Shown here: positions 16,460 to 24,305 of the stretch, piece after piece
How the letters are laid out: every line of letters begins with the position of its first letter
Numbering within the stretch: position 1 is the stretch's first letter
NCBI GenBank assembly: GCA_002421845.1
Contig: DISL01000031.1
Location: 1 to 35,914 of the forward strand
Length of the DNA stretch: 35,914 bases
Direction of reading: 5' to 3'
DNA from: Epsilonproteobacteria bacterium UBA6211
GTDB taxonomy: Bacteria > Campylobacterota > Campylobacteria > Campylobacterales > Arcobacteraceae
Notes under the pieces: model-generated
Database searches by the model: none
Seen by the model: the letters and a program-made list of their open reading frames with translations, nothing else
What the model was told of the DNA's origin: nothing
Made by a program: the position numbers and the translations under genes

Positions 16460-16892
16460 TTGCTTCCTTAGCGTCTATTATCTCTTTTGCCCAAGTTCTT
16501 ATTGTGGCTCTTTGCTCTTTTGTAAGGTCTGCTTCAGCATGAAATTTGATATAATCACCAAGAGGCATAGAAGCATAAACAGCCCTAAAAATCTCTTTCA
16601 TTTTTTTGTGTTTTTTATCATCGTCAGACTCTTCCCAAATAGAGAAGTTCAAAGCATCTCTACCGTGATTTACGTTTTTGCTTATACTGTACGACATAGG
16701 AGCTATAGAACTATACCAAGGCCAAACGGTATCATAGGAGTGACAATCGTAACAAGCACTTTTTATCATAGGCTCTATGTGAGCAGGGAAAACAAACTCT
16801 TTGGATTTATCGTATTGCGGATTTGTTTTATCCACGGGAATAAACTGCATAATTAGAAAAATAGCCAACAACGTAAATAAAGTAATTTTCAT
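16446..16892 (-). CDS. Haem-binding domain protein (periplasmic, CxxCH)
   Basis: A 148-residue protein with an N-terminal hydrophobic anchor or signal (about residues 3-18) and one haem site C47-x2-C50-H51 in ACYDCHSYDTVWPWYSSIAPMSY, the hallmark of the haem-binding domain family. It would be a small membrane-anchored c-type cytochrome in the periplasm. Its ATG directly follows the TAG of the thioredoxin-like gene, with GAGGG as ribosome site. Its partner or electron donor is not evident; a link with the neighbouring thiol protein is possible because haem attachment needs reduced cysteines. Confidence 0.85.
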   Translation of the reverse strand: MKITLFTLLAIFLIMQFIPVDKTNPQYDKSKEFVFPAHIEPMIKSACYDCHSYDTVWPWYSSIAPMSYSISKNVNHGRDALNFSIWEESDDDKKHKKMKEIFRAVYASMPLGDYIKFHAEADLTKEQRATIRTWAKEIIDAKEASASK

Positions 16893-17210
16893 CTAACCCT
16901 CTAACATATTATAAAGTCTTGATAAGTCGTTTTCCATTTGAGATAATGAAATATTCCGTGATTTTCGCATAAACTCCCTACCGTCAAGAAATACCAACAC
17001 GGTCGGTACGATAAATACGCCAAAATCAGCACAAAGCTTTTGATTCTCTTCACTTTGAATATAAATTCTCTCGATTTTTGGAAAACTTTCTTTAAATATT
17101 GTATCTATTTTTGGCTTTAAAACACTACAAACAGAGCAGTTCTCACCGCTAAAATATAGCATCACTCCAAGTTTATTTTGTATTAAGTTATCTATCTCTT
17201 GTTTTGTCAT
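16893..17210 (-). CDS. Thioredoxin-family protein
   Basis: A 105-residue single-domain thioredoxin fold with active site C25-S-V-C28 (FSGENCSVCSVLKP) and the conserved cis-proline P69 (FIVPTVLVF). No signal peptide is seen, so it should act in the cytoplasm as a dithiol reductant. The CSVC pair is not the classical CGPC, so substrates probably differ from housekeeping thioredoxin. It is the first gene of the run that continues through the haem protein, mutS and the mla genes, with zero or overlapping spacing to the second gene. Its ribosome site is weak (AAGG about 12 bases upstream). Confidence 0.85.
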   Translation of the reverse strand: MTKQEIDNLIQNKLGVMLYFSGENCSVCSVLKPKIDTIFKESFPKIERIYIQSEENQKLCADFGVFIVPTVLVFLDGREFMRKSRNISLSQMENDLSRLYNMLEG

Positions 17211-17292
17211 TTATTATTCTTGCCTTGTGGATTTTAGTTTTTAGTAAATGGTAGTTTGTTTTATCAAAAATATTCTATGCAAAATATATCTT

Positions 17293-17598
17293 TTAAGATT
17301 GGCTATTTTTTAGTCTTTTTGTCCAATAGTTAGGTTTTCTATGCAAGCTTGCTACTGCTACTATTATAATTTCTTCTTCTCTTACTTGATAAATTATTCC
17401 GTAAGGAAAGCTTTTAATTAAACATCGTCTAACTTTGTTTGAAAGCTGTTGCCAACCATTTGGATAAACTTTTATCAAACTTAAAGTGTATTTAAACCTA
17501 TCTATAAATCTATAACCTAGATTTTCTTGCTCATATTCATAATAATGAAACGCTTCATCAAGTTCTATGGATGCTTCATCTAATATTCTGATTTTCAT
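17293..17598 (-). CDS. ParE/RelE-family toxin of a type II toxin-antitoxin system
   Basis: A 101-residue basic protein typical of ParE/RelE toxins: N-terminal LDEASIELDEAFHYYE, then a mid-protein RFIDRFKYTLSLI, VRRCLIKSFPYGIIYQV and C-terminal IIIVAVASLHRKPNYW. The family blocks either DNA gyrase (ParE) or translation (RelE); the sequence does not decide which, though the partner antitoxin type is usually found with ParE-like toxins. The ATG overlaps the antitoxin stop as ATGA. Confidence 0.88.
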   Translation of the reverse strand: MKIRILDEASIELDEAFHYYEYEQENLGYRFIDRFKYTLSLIKVYPNGWQQLSNKVRRCLIKSFPYGIIYQVREEEIIIVAVASLHRKPNYWTKRLKNSQS

Positions 17599-17798
17599 CG
17601 ACTATACTTAGATAAAACCTCATAAACATCCGTAGCTTTGGTTTTACCGTCTTCATATGCTTCAATTCTTCTTTCTGATTCTTCCACCCAAATTTCATCA
17701 ATCTCTTCACTCGGTAAATCCAAACTCAATAAAAGTTTATCAATCAGATATATCTTATCCAAAGGCTTTAAATCCAACACTTCTTCGTATGATACCAT
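17595..17798 (-). CDS. Addiction-module antitoxin
   Basis: A 67-residue acidic protein matching the small addiction-module component family (VLDLKPLDKIYLIDKLLLSLD, then EIWVEESERRIEAYEDGKTKA). It neutralises the toxin gene overlapping it by 4 bp. A strong AAAGGAG precedes the ATG and a minus-strand TATAAT (17828-17833) lies about 30 bases upstream, fitting an autoregulated two-gene operon. Confidence 0.87.
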   Translation of the reverse strand: MVSYEEVLDLKPLDKIYLIDKLLLSLDLPSEEIDEIWVEESERRIEAYEDGKTKATDVYEVLSKYSR

Positions 17799-17827
17799 TG
17801 ACTAACTCCTTTTTTAGATTTATTTAC

Positions 17828-17833
17828 ATTATA
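17828..17833 (-). promoter_or_regulatory. Putative -10 box of the toxin-antitoxin operon
   Basis: On the minus strand this reads TATAAT, 29 bases before the antitoxin ATG, with GTAATA 17 bases further upstream as a weak -35. It overlaps the region after the gdhA 3' end. Confidence 0.5.
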
Positions 17834-17847
17834 TCAAAATCAAAGGC

Positions 17848-17879
17848 AAATATTACTTAAATAATGCAAAGTAATATTT
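17848..17879 (-). terminator. Possible terminator hairpin downstream of gdhA
   Basis: AAATATTAC (17848-17856) and GTAATATTT (17871-17879) form a 9-bp stem with a 14-base loop just after the gdhA stop. The stem is AT-only and no strong T-run follows on the minus strand, so terminator activity is uncertain. Confidence 0.35.
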
Positions 17880-17885
17880 TTTACT

Positions 17886-17904
17886 TTTTACCTTTTACCT
17901 ATTT
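17886..17904. repeat. TTTTACC short repeat at the 3' side of gdhA
   Basis: Two tandem TTTTACC units followed by TATTT, touching the gdhA stop codon. The 12 bases TTTTACCTATTT recur in the same orientation at 19295-19306 on the other side of gdhA. Confidence 0.55.
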
Positions 17905-19258
17905 ATATTCCCTCAGCTATCATAGCCTCGGCAACCCTTTTAAAGGCAGCGATATTTGCACCGTCCACATAGTTACCGTCCACTCCATAATCTTTGGATG
18001 TCAGATAAACTCTTTTACAAATTTGTTTCATCGTAGTTCTAAGAGTTTCATCAACCTTATCCATATCCCATCTTTGTAAACTTGCATTTTGGGTCATCTC
18101 AAAGTTACTCACAGCCACACCCCCGGCATTTGCCGCTTTTGCAGGTGCAAAGGTAATTTTTTCTTGCAAAAATAGTTCTATAGCCGCAGAAGTACTTGGC
18201 ATATTTGCCCCTTCTACCACCATTGTACACCCGTTTTCTATCAGATTTTTTGCATCATTTACGTTTAACTCGTTTTGTGTAGCACAAGGAAAAGCGGCAT
18301 AACAAGGTATAGTCCATACTTCATGAGCACCGCTTGGATAATCTTCAACCTTTGTATAAATGGCACTCGTATGGGTTTTAATATACTCTTCTAGCGATGT
18401 TCTTTTAGTAAATTTAATCTCTTTTAGTAGATTTACGTCAAGTCCTCTGCTATCGTAAACAGTACCCTTGCTATCACTACAACTCACCACGATAGCCCCG
18501 AAACTTTGCAGTTTTTCTATGGTATAAATAGCCACGTTTCCGCTTCCGCTTACACAGCACACTTTATCTTTCAAAGGCTCTTTGTTTTCAAATCTAAGCA
18601 GTTCATCGGCAAAATAAACCACACCGTATCCGGTAGCTTCAGGGCGAAGAAGCGAACCGCCGAACATATAAGGTTTTCCCGTGATAATACCGTCATATCT
18701 TGATGTTATTTTTTTATACTCACCGAACAAATACCCTATTTCTCTGGAGCCTACCCCTATATCACCTGCCGGAATATCCACTCTAGCACCAATATATTTA
18801 TGCAATTCCATCATATATGCACGGCAAAATTTCAAAACCTCCGCATTGCTTTTTCCTTTTGGGTCAAAATCACTTCCACCCTTTGCACCACCCATCATAA
18901 GACCGGTCAAAGAGTTTTTGAAAATCTGCTCAAACCCCAAAAATTTCAAGATACTATTATTTACACTCGGATGAAATCTAAGTCCACCCTTATAAGGTCC
19001 AAGTGCATTGTTAAACTGAACTCTATATCCGGTATTTACGCGTACCTTATTGTTGTCGTCTAGCCAAGTTACTTTAAACTTAAACTCTCTATCGGGTACT
19101 ACTAAACGTTCTAAAACTCCCATCTCTTCATATATTTTATCACTTCTAAGTATAGGCTCTAATGAATCCAAAACTTCAAAAACAGCCTGAAAAAATATCT
19201 CATCCACAGAACATCCGTTTTTTAATAAACTTTCTTTTACGTTTTGCAAATAACCCAT
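17903..19258 (-). CDS. gdhA: NADP-type glutamate dehydrogenase
   Basis: Cytoplasmic hexameric enzyme making glutamate from 2-oxoglutarate and ammonia. At 451 residues it matches the bacterial GdhA class. Substrate-binding GPYKGGLRFHP (K90) and catalytic K126 in MMGGAKGGSDFDPKGKS are intact, as are VDIPAGDIGVGSREIG and the nucleotide-binding region VCCVSGSGNVAIYTIEKL. The ATG at 19258 has AAAGGA upstream. It stands alone, flanked by short repeats of TTTTACC type on both sides (17886-17904 and 19274-19306), and is divergent from bpt. Confidence 0.96.
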   Translation of the reverse strand: MGYLQNVKESLLKNGCSVDEIFFQAVFEVLDSLEPILRSDKIYEEMGVLERLVVPDREFKFKVTWLDDNNKVRVNTGYRVQFNNALGPYKGGLRFHPSVNNSILKFLGFEQIFKNSLTGLMMGGAKGGSDFDPKGKSNAEVLKFCRAYMMELHKYIGARVDIPAGDIGVGSREIGYLFGEYKKITSRYDGIITGKPYMFGGSLLRPEATGYGVVYFADELLRFENKEPLKDKVCCVSGSGNVAIYTIEKLQSFGAIVVSCSDSKGTVYDSRGLDVNLLKEIKFTKRTSLEEYIKTHTSAIYTKVEDYPSGAHEVWTIPCYAAFPCATQNELNVNDAKNLIENGCTMVVEGANMPSTSAAIELFLQEKITFAPAKAANAGGVAVSNFEMTQNASLQRWDMDKVDETLRTTMKQICKRVYLTSKDYGVDGNYVDGANIAAFKRVAEAMIAEGI

Positions 19259-19273
19259 ACTAGTCCTTTGATT

Positions 19274-19301
19274 TTTTAGATTTTACCTTTTAGATTTTAC
19301 C
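19274..19301. repeat. Tandem 14-bp repeat at the 5' side of gdhA
   Basis: TTTTAGATTTTACC occurs twice without a gap (19274-19287 and 19288-19301), between the gdhA start and bpt. Copy number could vary between strains and alter the spacing of the promoters for both genes. Confidence 0.8.
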
Positions 19302-19311
19302 TATTTTGTGG

Positions 19312-19317
19312 TATTAT
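19312..19317 (+). promoter_or_regulatory. Putative -10 box of bpt, very close to its start codon
   Basis: TATTAT ends five bases before the ATG at 19323, so transcription would begin at or near the start codon and the message would be leaderless or nearly so. There is no good ribosome site before the ATG, which agrees. Confidence 0.4.
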
Positions 19318-19322
19318 ATCGT

Positions 19323-20063
19323 ATGATAACTTTTAACCAAGATATAGAATTCATCGAACAAGACAGAGAGTGTTCGTACTTTCAAAGTAGTGAAATTTCC
19401 GATATAAAATATAGACTAATAAATCGTTGTTCCAAAGATGAGTATCTTGATATGCTCCAAAAAGGTTGGAGAAGATTTGGAAAAATGCACTTTGTACCCG
19501 TATGTAAAAGCTGTACAAAATGTGTAAGTATGAGGATAGTCGTAGATAAGTTTAAATTTAGCAAATCCCAACAAAGGGTACTAAATAAAAACAAAGATAC
19601 GAAAGTTTTTATTCAACCCCCTAGCGTATCTTACGAACATATAGAGTTATACAACAAATATCACGCTTATATGCATGACAAAAAAGGTTGGAACTACTCA
19701 CCCATAGACGTAACGGAATATATACGCTCTTATGTTGACGGTAAAAACGGCGGTTTTGCAAGGGAAGTATTATATTTTGTGGATGACCAACTTGTCGGTG
19801 TGGCATTAGTCGATGTTTTACAAGAGGGAATATCAGCTATTTATTGTTACTATGACCATGAATATCAAGATTTATCTATAGGGCAGTTTTCAATACTATT
19901 TCAAATAAAAATTGCAAAAGAATTAAGCATACCTTACGTATATTTGGGATATTGGATAAAAGACCATTTTAGTATGGGATACAAAGAAAAATACAAACCT
20001 TTCGAGGTACTTACAAACAGAGCAGGAGATAAAGATGAACCCATCTGGGAACAATATAAATAA
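19323..20063 (+). CDS. bpt: Aspartate/glutamate leucyltransferase (N-end rule)
   Basis: Moves leucine from Leu-tRNA onto proteins with N-terminal Asp or Glu, marking them for ClpAP degradation. Family features are GWRRFGKMHFVPVCKSCTKCVSMRI with the conserved cysteines, AIYCYYDHEYQDLSIGQFSILFQI, and YVYLGYWIKDHFSMGYKEKYKPFEVL. I choose the ATG at 19323 (246 residues, MITFNQDIEF); a GTG at 19308 adds five residues and lacks support. It begins a rightward run with three small overlapping genes. Confidence 0.92.
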   Translation: MITFNQDIEFIEQDRECSYFQSSEISDIKYRLINRCSKDEYLDMLQKGWRRFGKMHFVPVCKSCTKCVSMRIVVDKFKFSKSQQRVLNKNKDTKVFIQPPSVSYEHIELYNKYHAYMHDKKGWNYSPIDVTEYIRSYVDGKNGGFAREVLYFVDDQLVGVALVDVLQEGISAIYCYYDHEYQDLSIGQFSILFQIKIAKELSIPYVYLGYWIKDHFSMGYKEKYKPFEVLTNRAGDKDEPIWEQYK

Positions 20064-20391
20064 TGAAATTTTACTAAAACTTGAACAAAGTTTTTTGACT
20101 CAAGAAAAAGCATGTAAAAGACTTTTGGAGCTTTTTGAAGATGATAAATCTTTTTTACTTGACTCTACCGGTACAAACATAGATGAACTTGAAAATATAC
20201 ACAGAAAAATCAATATTTTGATTCAAAAGTTAATAGAAAATATCAATAACGAATTAAACAACATAGTGGCAAAATACGATTTAAATCTGCCGAAACAATT
20301 TATAGTTTTACATATAAACGAAGATGACAAAAACTATACTATCAAAATAAACGTTGAATCTGACGGATTTTTATTGGAGATAAATGAATAA
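20035..20391 (+). CDS. Hypothetical coiled-coil protein, possibly FlgN-like
   Basis: A 118-residue acidic helical protein that overlaps bpt by 29 bp, with AGGAG before its ATG. Residues 10-80 look like an antiparallel helical pair (ILLKLEQSFLTQEKACKRLLELFEDDKSFLL, then a helix with IHRKINILIQKLIENINNELNNI). Size and pattern resemble FlgN-type flagellar chaperones for FlgK and FlgL, and the flagellar operon lies nearby, but I see no diagnostic motif. Function open. Confidence 0.75.
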   Translation: MNPSGNNINNEILLKLEQSFLTQEKACKRLLELFEDDKSFLLDSTGTNIDELENIHRKINILIQKLIENINNELNNIVAKYDLNLPKQFIVLHINEDDKNYTIKINVESDGFLLEINE

Positions 20392-20602
20392 AGCAACTAT
20401 TATTATCATTAGTTTATTTATAATTCTTAGCCTTGTAGGGTATGGCTTTGGGTATTTACTCTCTACTTTAGTGAACGTAAACCCAAAAATAAAAGAAGCT
20501 ATACAATTTTTGACTACTTTTTTTGTCCTCACTACTTTTTATTCTATTACCAAAATCAAACTTTTTAGATATTTTAATATCGAGGAACATAATGAAAACT
20601 AA
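20384..20602 (+). CDS. Small membrane protein, two helices
   Basis: A 72-residue protein with two membrane segments (about residues 4-29 and 38-57) and a charged C-terminal tail RYFNIEEHNEN. The ATG lies inside the end of the preceding gene (8-bp overlap) with GGAG upstream, so expression is coupled. Not recognised. Confidence 0.7.
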   Translation: MNKATIIIISLFIILSLVGYGFGYLLSTLVNVNPKIKEAIQFLTTFFVLTTFYSITKIKLFRYFNIEEHNEN

Positions 20603-20921
20603 AATATTTTCTTTAATGTTAATTATAGGAATATTTCCATGTTTTGCACAGGAACACCAAGCTGAATGTAACATACTAAAAGATGAAAACTCCATAGTAT
20701 GCAAATACTCAACTCCGCTTGTCAAAAAAGAAGAACTCATAACTGTCCAATGGCTTAGTCCAAAAAACGAAATAGAAAGGCAAAGGGATATTACAGTATA
20801 TCCTCATGGCGTATCAGTTTATGATTTTAGATTTTTAGACGGCAGAGACAAAGGAACTTGGCACTTTATAGTAATAAAAAACGGTGAAAAAGTAGTCGAA
20901 ACTACTTTTACCGTTGACTAA
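20592..20921 (+). CDS. Small secreted protein, unknown function
   Basis: A 109-residue protein with a clear signal peptide cleaved near CFAQ-EHQ. The mature part has two cysteines (CNILKDENSIVC) and a beta-rich pattern ending in GTWHFIVIKNGEKVVETTFTVD, suggestive of an Ig-like domain. I choose the ATG at 20592, which has GAGGA at 20582-20586 and makes a signal peptide; a longer frame starts at 20523 but does not. It overlaps the previous gene by 11 bp, and its stop overlaps the convergent fliD stop by 4 bp. Confidence 0.78.
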   Translation: MKTKIFSLMLIIGIFPCFAQEHQAECNILKDENSIVCKYSTPLVKKEELITVQWLSPKNEIERQRDITVYPHGVSVYDFRFLDGRDKGTWHFIVIKNGEKVVETTFTVD

Positions 20922-22258
20922 TCATCCGAAGAATCGGCTATAAGCTGTTTCATACTGGCAAATGAATTCTCCATTGCCGTTATAATAGCAGTATATTCTG
21001 CAAATTGTTGAGCCATTTGTTCATACTTGTCATCCAATTTTTCTATCTCTTCTTCTTTTTCTGTTTCAAGTTTTGTTTTTCTATCTGTCATATTATCAGT
21101 ATATACAGTAAGTAACCCTTCCCAACCGTCTAGTGCATCAAGATACTCTTTGAGTTGTGTTCCAAGCCCAGGGGTTTCTGCTTTTCCTACAAACAAAGAT
21201 TTCAAATCATCATAGTTATTTGTTATTGCATCGGCTAGTTCTGACGAATCCACGGATAAATAACCATCAGTATCAAAAGAAAATCCAAAACTAAATATGT
21301 TTAATTCACTATTATCACCATAACTCCCCATTAACATACTTTTTATTTGGCTCATCATCATTTTGATTGACGACTTATCATTTAAACTAGATTCTTCTGA
21401 ATACAATTCATCATTTACAAGTTCTACAAGTTCATTATATTGACTTACAAAATCATTTATATAGGTGCTAAGACTTGATGTATCCTTTTCAATATTTATA
21501 GTTGATTGTCCTGTAGAAACTGCTGTTATGGATAGTCCTGTTCCTAGCGCAATAGTATTTGATGAAAGATTGTATTCCGTTCCATCAACCGTAGCAATCA
21601 TATTTTGAGCTTTCAATGTATGATTTGATTCTGTGGAATATCCCAAATCTAGACCATCACTTTGGGTTATAGTCAGTTCATTATCCGTACCCGTATTGGT
21701 ACTTTTTATAATAAGCCTATAAGATGAGTCGCCTACTTGTTCAACAGTTGCAGTAAGTCCTATCTTATAATTTATTTCACTAGCCAACTGCTCATAAGTT
21801 TTACCTTTTGTAGAAAATTCAAATGTTTCATCACCTAACTGAATTGTCAGTTTATCATCATCATTTTGTCCTGTACTCATTACTGCTGTTTTATCACTAA
21901 AAATATCACTTTGATATACATCTCTTTGTGCAAGTTGACTAACATTTACAGTTGTAGTACCTGTTACAAGCTTCGTAGAATCTGTCAAAGTAAACGATGC
22001 AGAAGTCCCTGACGTATCACCGACATAGGATTCAAATGCATTTTCCGTATTATAAAGGTCAAAATTCTTCATACTAGTCATAAACTCAACTATTTTTGAT
22101 GAAATTTCTATTATTTTCTCACTTTCAGTATCCCAAGTAGTCAAATCTTCTTCAATAGGTGTTACCCTAGCCGTATATTCAGCCGATTTTAGTTTTTCTA
22201 TCAACTCACTGCTAAGTCCTGTAGAACCACTGCTTCCAAGTCCTAAAATACCTGCCAT
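20918..22258 (-). CDS. fliD: Flagellar filament cap protein
   Basis: A 446-residue FliD that caps the filament and helps flagellin fold at its tip. Typical features are the N-terminal GLSSELIEKLKSAEYTARVTPIEE, the middle YINDFVSQYNELVELVNDE, FGFSFDTDGYLSVDSSELADAITNNYDDLKSLFVG and a C-terminal coiled coil to the end. Residues about 107-205 (QRDVY...FSTKGKTYEQLASEIN...) form a module also found in FlgK, FlgD and FlgE here. AAGGAGG precedes the ATG. It is the last gene of the flagellar operon. Confidence 0.94.
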   Translation of the reverse strand: MAGILGLGSSGSTGLSSELIEKLKSAEYTARVTPIEEDLTTWDTESEKIIEISSKIVEFMTSMKNFDLYNTENAFESYVGDTSGTSASFTLTDSTKLVTGTTTVNVSQLAQRDVYQSDIFSDKTAVMSTGQNDDDKLTIQLGDETFEFSTKGKTYEQLASEINYKIGLTATVEQVGDSSYRLIIKSTNTGTDNELTITQSDGLDLGYSTESNHTLKAQNMIATVDGTEYNLSSNTIALGTGLSITAVSTGQSTINIEKDTSSLSTYINDFVSQYNELVELVNDELYSEESSLNDKSSIKMMMSQIKSMLMGSYGDNSELNIFSFGFSFDTDGYLSVDSSELADAITNNYDDLKSLFVGKAETPGLGTQLKEYLDALDGWEGLLTVYTDNMTDRKTKLETEKEEEIEKLDDKYEQMAQQFAEYTAIITAMENSFASMKQLIADSSDD

Positions 22259-22270
22259 AATAGCCTCCTT

Positions 22271-22648
22271 TTAATAAATCTTACTCACTTTTTTGAAATC
22301 TATAAATGTCATATCTTCAGATAATATATACTTCATATTTGCTCTATCATAATCAACTATTTGAAACACTTTCAATAAAAGTTTTGTTTGGTCAAACAAC
22401 TCTAAAGAAGATACATGAAACTGTTTATACATACCTGTAGGTGTTTTCTCACCTGTTTCCACGACTCTATCTATCAAATTTATAGAATTTAATATATTGT
22501 TTTGTGCCACCATTGACATCAACTCTTTAAGATAATCTTCAATCTCTTGAGTAATAATATTTTTATCTTTATTTGAAGATACCAAATCCAAAATACCTAA
22601 CATTTTAAAACCTAAATCATTCATATTTGGAATACTTACTCTTTTCAT
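22271..22648 (-). CDS. Hypothetical protein between flgK and fliD
   Basis: A 125-residue mostly helical protein beginning MKRVSIPNMNDLGFKMLG, with no signal or membrane segment. It lies 12 bp after fliD's start on one side and 13 bp from flgK on the other, so it is surely in the flagellar operon. A chaperone or assembly role for FlgK or FliD, by analogy with FlgN and FliT, is a guess; I see no family motif. Confidence 0.8.
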   Translation of the reverse strand: MKRVSIPNMNDLGFKMLGILDLVSSNKDKNIITQEIEDYLKELMSMVAQNNILNSINLIDRVVETGEKTPTGMYKQFHVSSLELFDQTKLLLKVFQIVDYDRANMKYILSEDMTFIDFKKVSKIY

Positions 22649-22661
22649 TTTATCTTCTCCC

Positions 22662-24293
22662 TTATCTCATATTTAAAATAGTCTGCAACATCTCATCTAC
22701 AACCGTTACTAACTTTGCATTTGCCTCATACGCTGCTTGAAACATCATAAGATTTATCATCTCCTCATCACTATCCACGTTTACTAGTTTGTTATAAGAT
22801 GTTTGAAGTGATTCAACTATTGCTTCTTGCGATTCTAATTTAAAATCAACATTTTCTTTATCGGAAGATACCTGTACCCTAAGAGCATCAATAAAATCAG
22901 CAAATGAAGAAACTTGACCATTTCCGAAATCTATATCCTCCATCCATTGTAACTTGGATAAATTCTCCAAGTCGGTTTTTGTCAAAGTATTTACGTAATC
23001 TTGATTAAAACTAAACGTAGCTACATTACTACCGCTAAACAAACTTTCTCCGGAATCCAAAGTAGTCAACTCTGATAGTTTGGATACAAAACTATCAAGA
23101 GCTTCTTTATAGCTTTGGATATAATTGGAACCGTTTGACGTATTCAAAACTTCAATTTGTGCCTTTACGGTACCGCTTGAAATAGTCAATGATTCATCAA
23201 AAATCTGAATATCCACCTTATTTTCTGCAACTTTTGACTTTGACTCATTTTTAGTATATACGTCCCCCGTAGTTGAATTTTTTATTTCCAAATCAAATGC
23301 ACCATCTTCTCCATCATTCAAAGAAGTAATGACAAGATTTCCATTTGAATCAAGACTTGCACTCACATAAGGTGAAAATTCACTATTAGAATTTATTGCA
23401 TCAACAATTTGTTGTTTAATATCATTTTCATCGGCACTCAAACTACCGTCAACGGTGATACTAATACTAGAAGTCTGATTCAAAGATATAGTCAATACAT
23501 CACCGTCTGTTATGTTAGAATCATTTAGATTTGATGTTGTATATACATCTTTTTGAGCTACATAAGATTCAACTACTTTGACTTCATGTATATTTGTGTT
23601 GTATCGTACAGCCACCTCACCGCCTATTTTTAGTTGATACGGTTCATTTCTATCCACTTCTATATCCACATATTGAGCTAGTTCTTGCTCTAACGCATCT
23701 CGTTTATCAAGTAAATCATTAGCTACATTGGAAGATGTTGTTTTTCCCATTTGTTCATTGAGACTACCTATTTGACTAAGTATGGAATTAATATATTTAA
23801 CATCCTGATAAAGTGTAGTTTTTGTGGTACTTTGTTCTCTTTCCAAATCTTCATAAATATTTGCAATAGTATCCACCAAATTAGAGCCGTTTGTACTTAC
23901 ATCATTTTTATATATAGAATTTGTAGGGTCTGAACGTAGATTTTCTATAGATTGAAAAAATCTATTTAGCTCACTACTCAAACCACTACTATCAGTTTCA
24001 TAAAAAATAGACTCTATATCACTTAACAAATCACTTGAGTATGTATAATAAGACTGTTTACTTTGCATACTTATGAGGTTGTTATACATATATTCGTTTG
24101 TTATACGACTTATACCGTCAAGCTTAACGCCTCTTGTAATATTGACGGAGTTTAAACTTGACATTTCGCTTATATTTGATACCCTTTTTTTGTATCCTTC
24201 GGTATTCTGATTAGCAATATTATTTGATATATTATCAATAGCACTTTGAGATACCTTAAGACCGCTTTGTGCCGTAAAAAGTGAATTAATCAT
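22662..24293 (-). CDS. flgK: Flagellar hook-filament junction protein FlgK
   Basis: A 543-residue FlgK joining hook and filament. The N-terminus MINSLFTAQSGLKVSQSAIDNISNNIANQNTEGYKKR and C-terminus NLMMFQAAYEANAKLVTVVDEMLQTILNMR are the classical D0 helices; VANDLLDKRDALEQELAQYVDI is the conserved FlgK helix. Residues about 245-340 are a module (QKDVYTTSNLND...DVLTISL...IVDAIN) similar to one in FliD, FlgD and FlgE. It starts 12 bp after flgD. Confidence 0.94.
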   Translation of the reverse strand: MINSLFTAQSGLKVSQSAIDNISNNIANQNTEGYKKRVSNISEMSSLNSVNITRGVKLDGISRITNEYMYNNLISMQSKQSYYTYSSDLLSDIESIFYETDSSGLSSELNRFFQSIENLRSDPTNSIYKNDVSTNGSNLVDTIANIYEDLEREQSTTKTTLYQDVKYINSILSQIGSLNEQMGKTTSSNVANDLLDKRDALEQELAQYVDIEVDRNEPYQLKIGGEVAVRYNTNIHEVKVVESYVAQKDVYTTSNLNDSNITDGDVLTISLNQTSSISITVDGSLSADENDIKQQIVDAINSNSEFSPYVSASLDSNGNLVITSLNDGEDGAFDLEIKNSTTGDVYTKNESKSKVAENKVDIQIFDESLTISSGTVKAQIEVLNTSNGSNYIQSYKEALDSFVSKLSELTTLDSGESLFSGSNVATFSFNQDYVNTLTKTDLENLSKLQWMEDIDFGNGQVSSFADFIDALRVQVSSDKENVDFKLESQEAIVESLQTSYNKLVNVDSDEEMINLMMFQAAYEANAKLVTVVDEMLQTILNMR

Positions 24294-24305
24294 CTCTATT
24301 CACCC

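Noticed and set aside
17293..17798. Mobile element carrying the toxin-antitoxin pair
   Set aside because: No integrase, terminal repeats or attachment site seen around it.
19308..19322. Upstream GTG start for bpt
   Set aside because: It would add only five residues, has no ribosome site, and lies over the probable -10 box.
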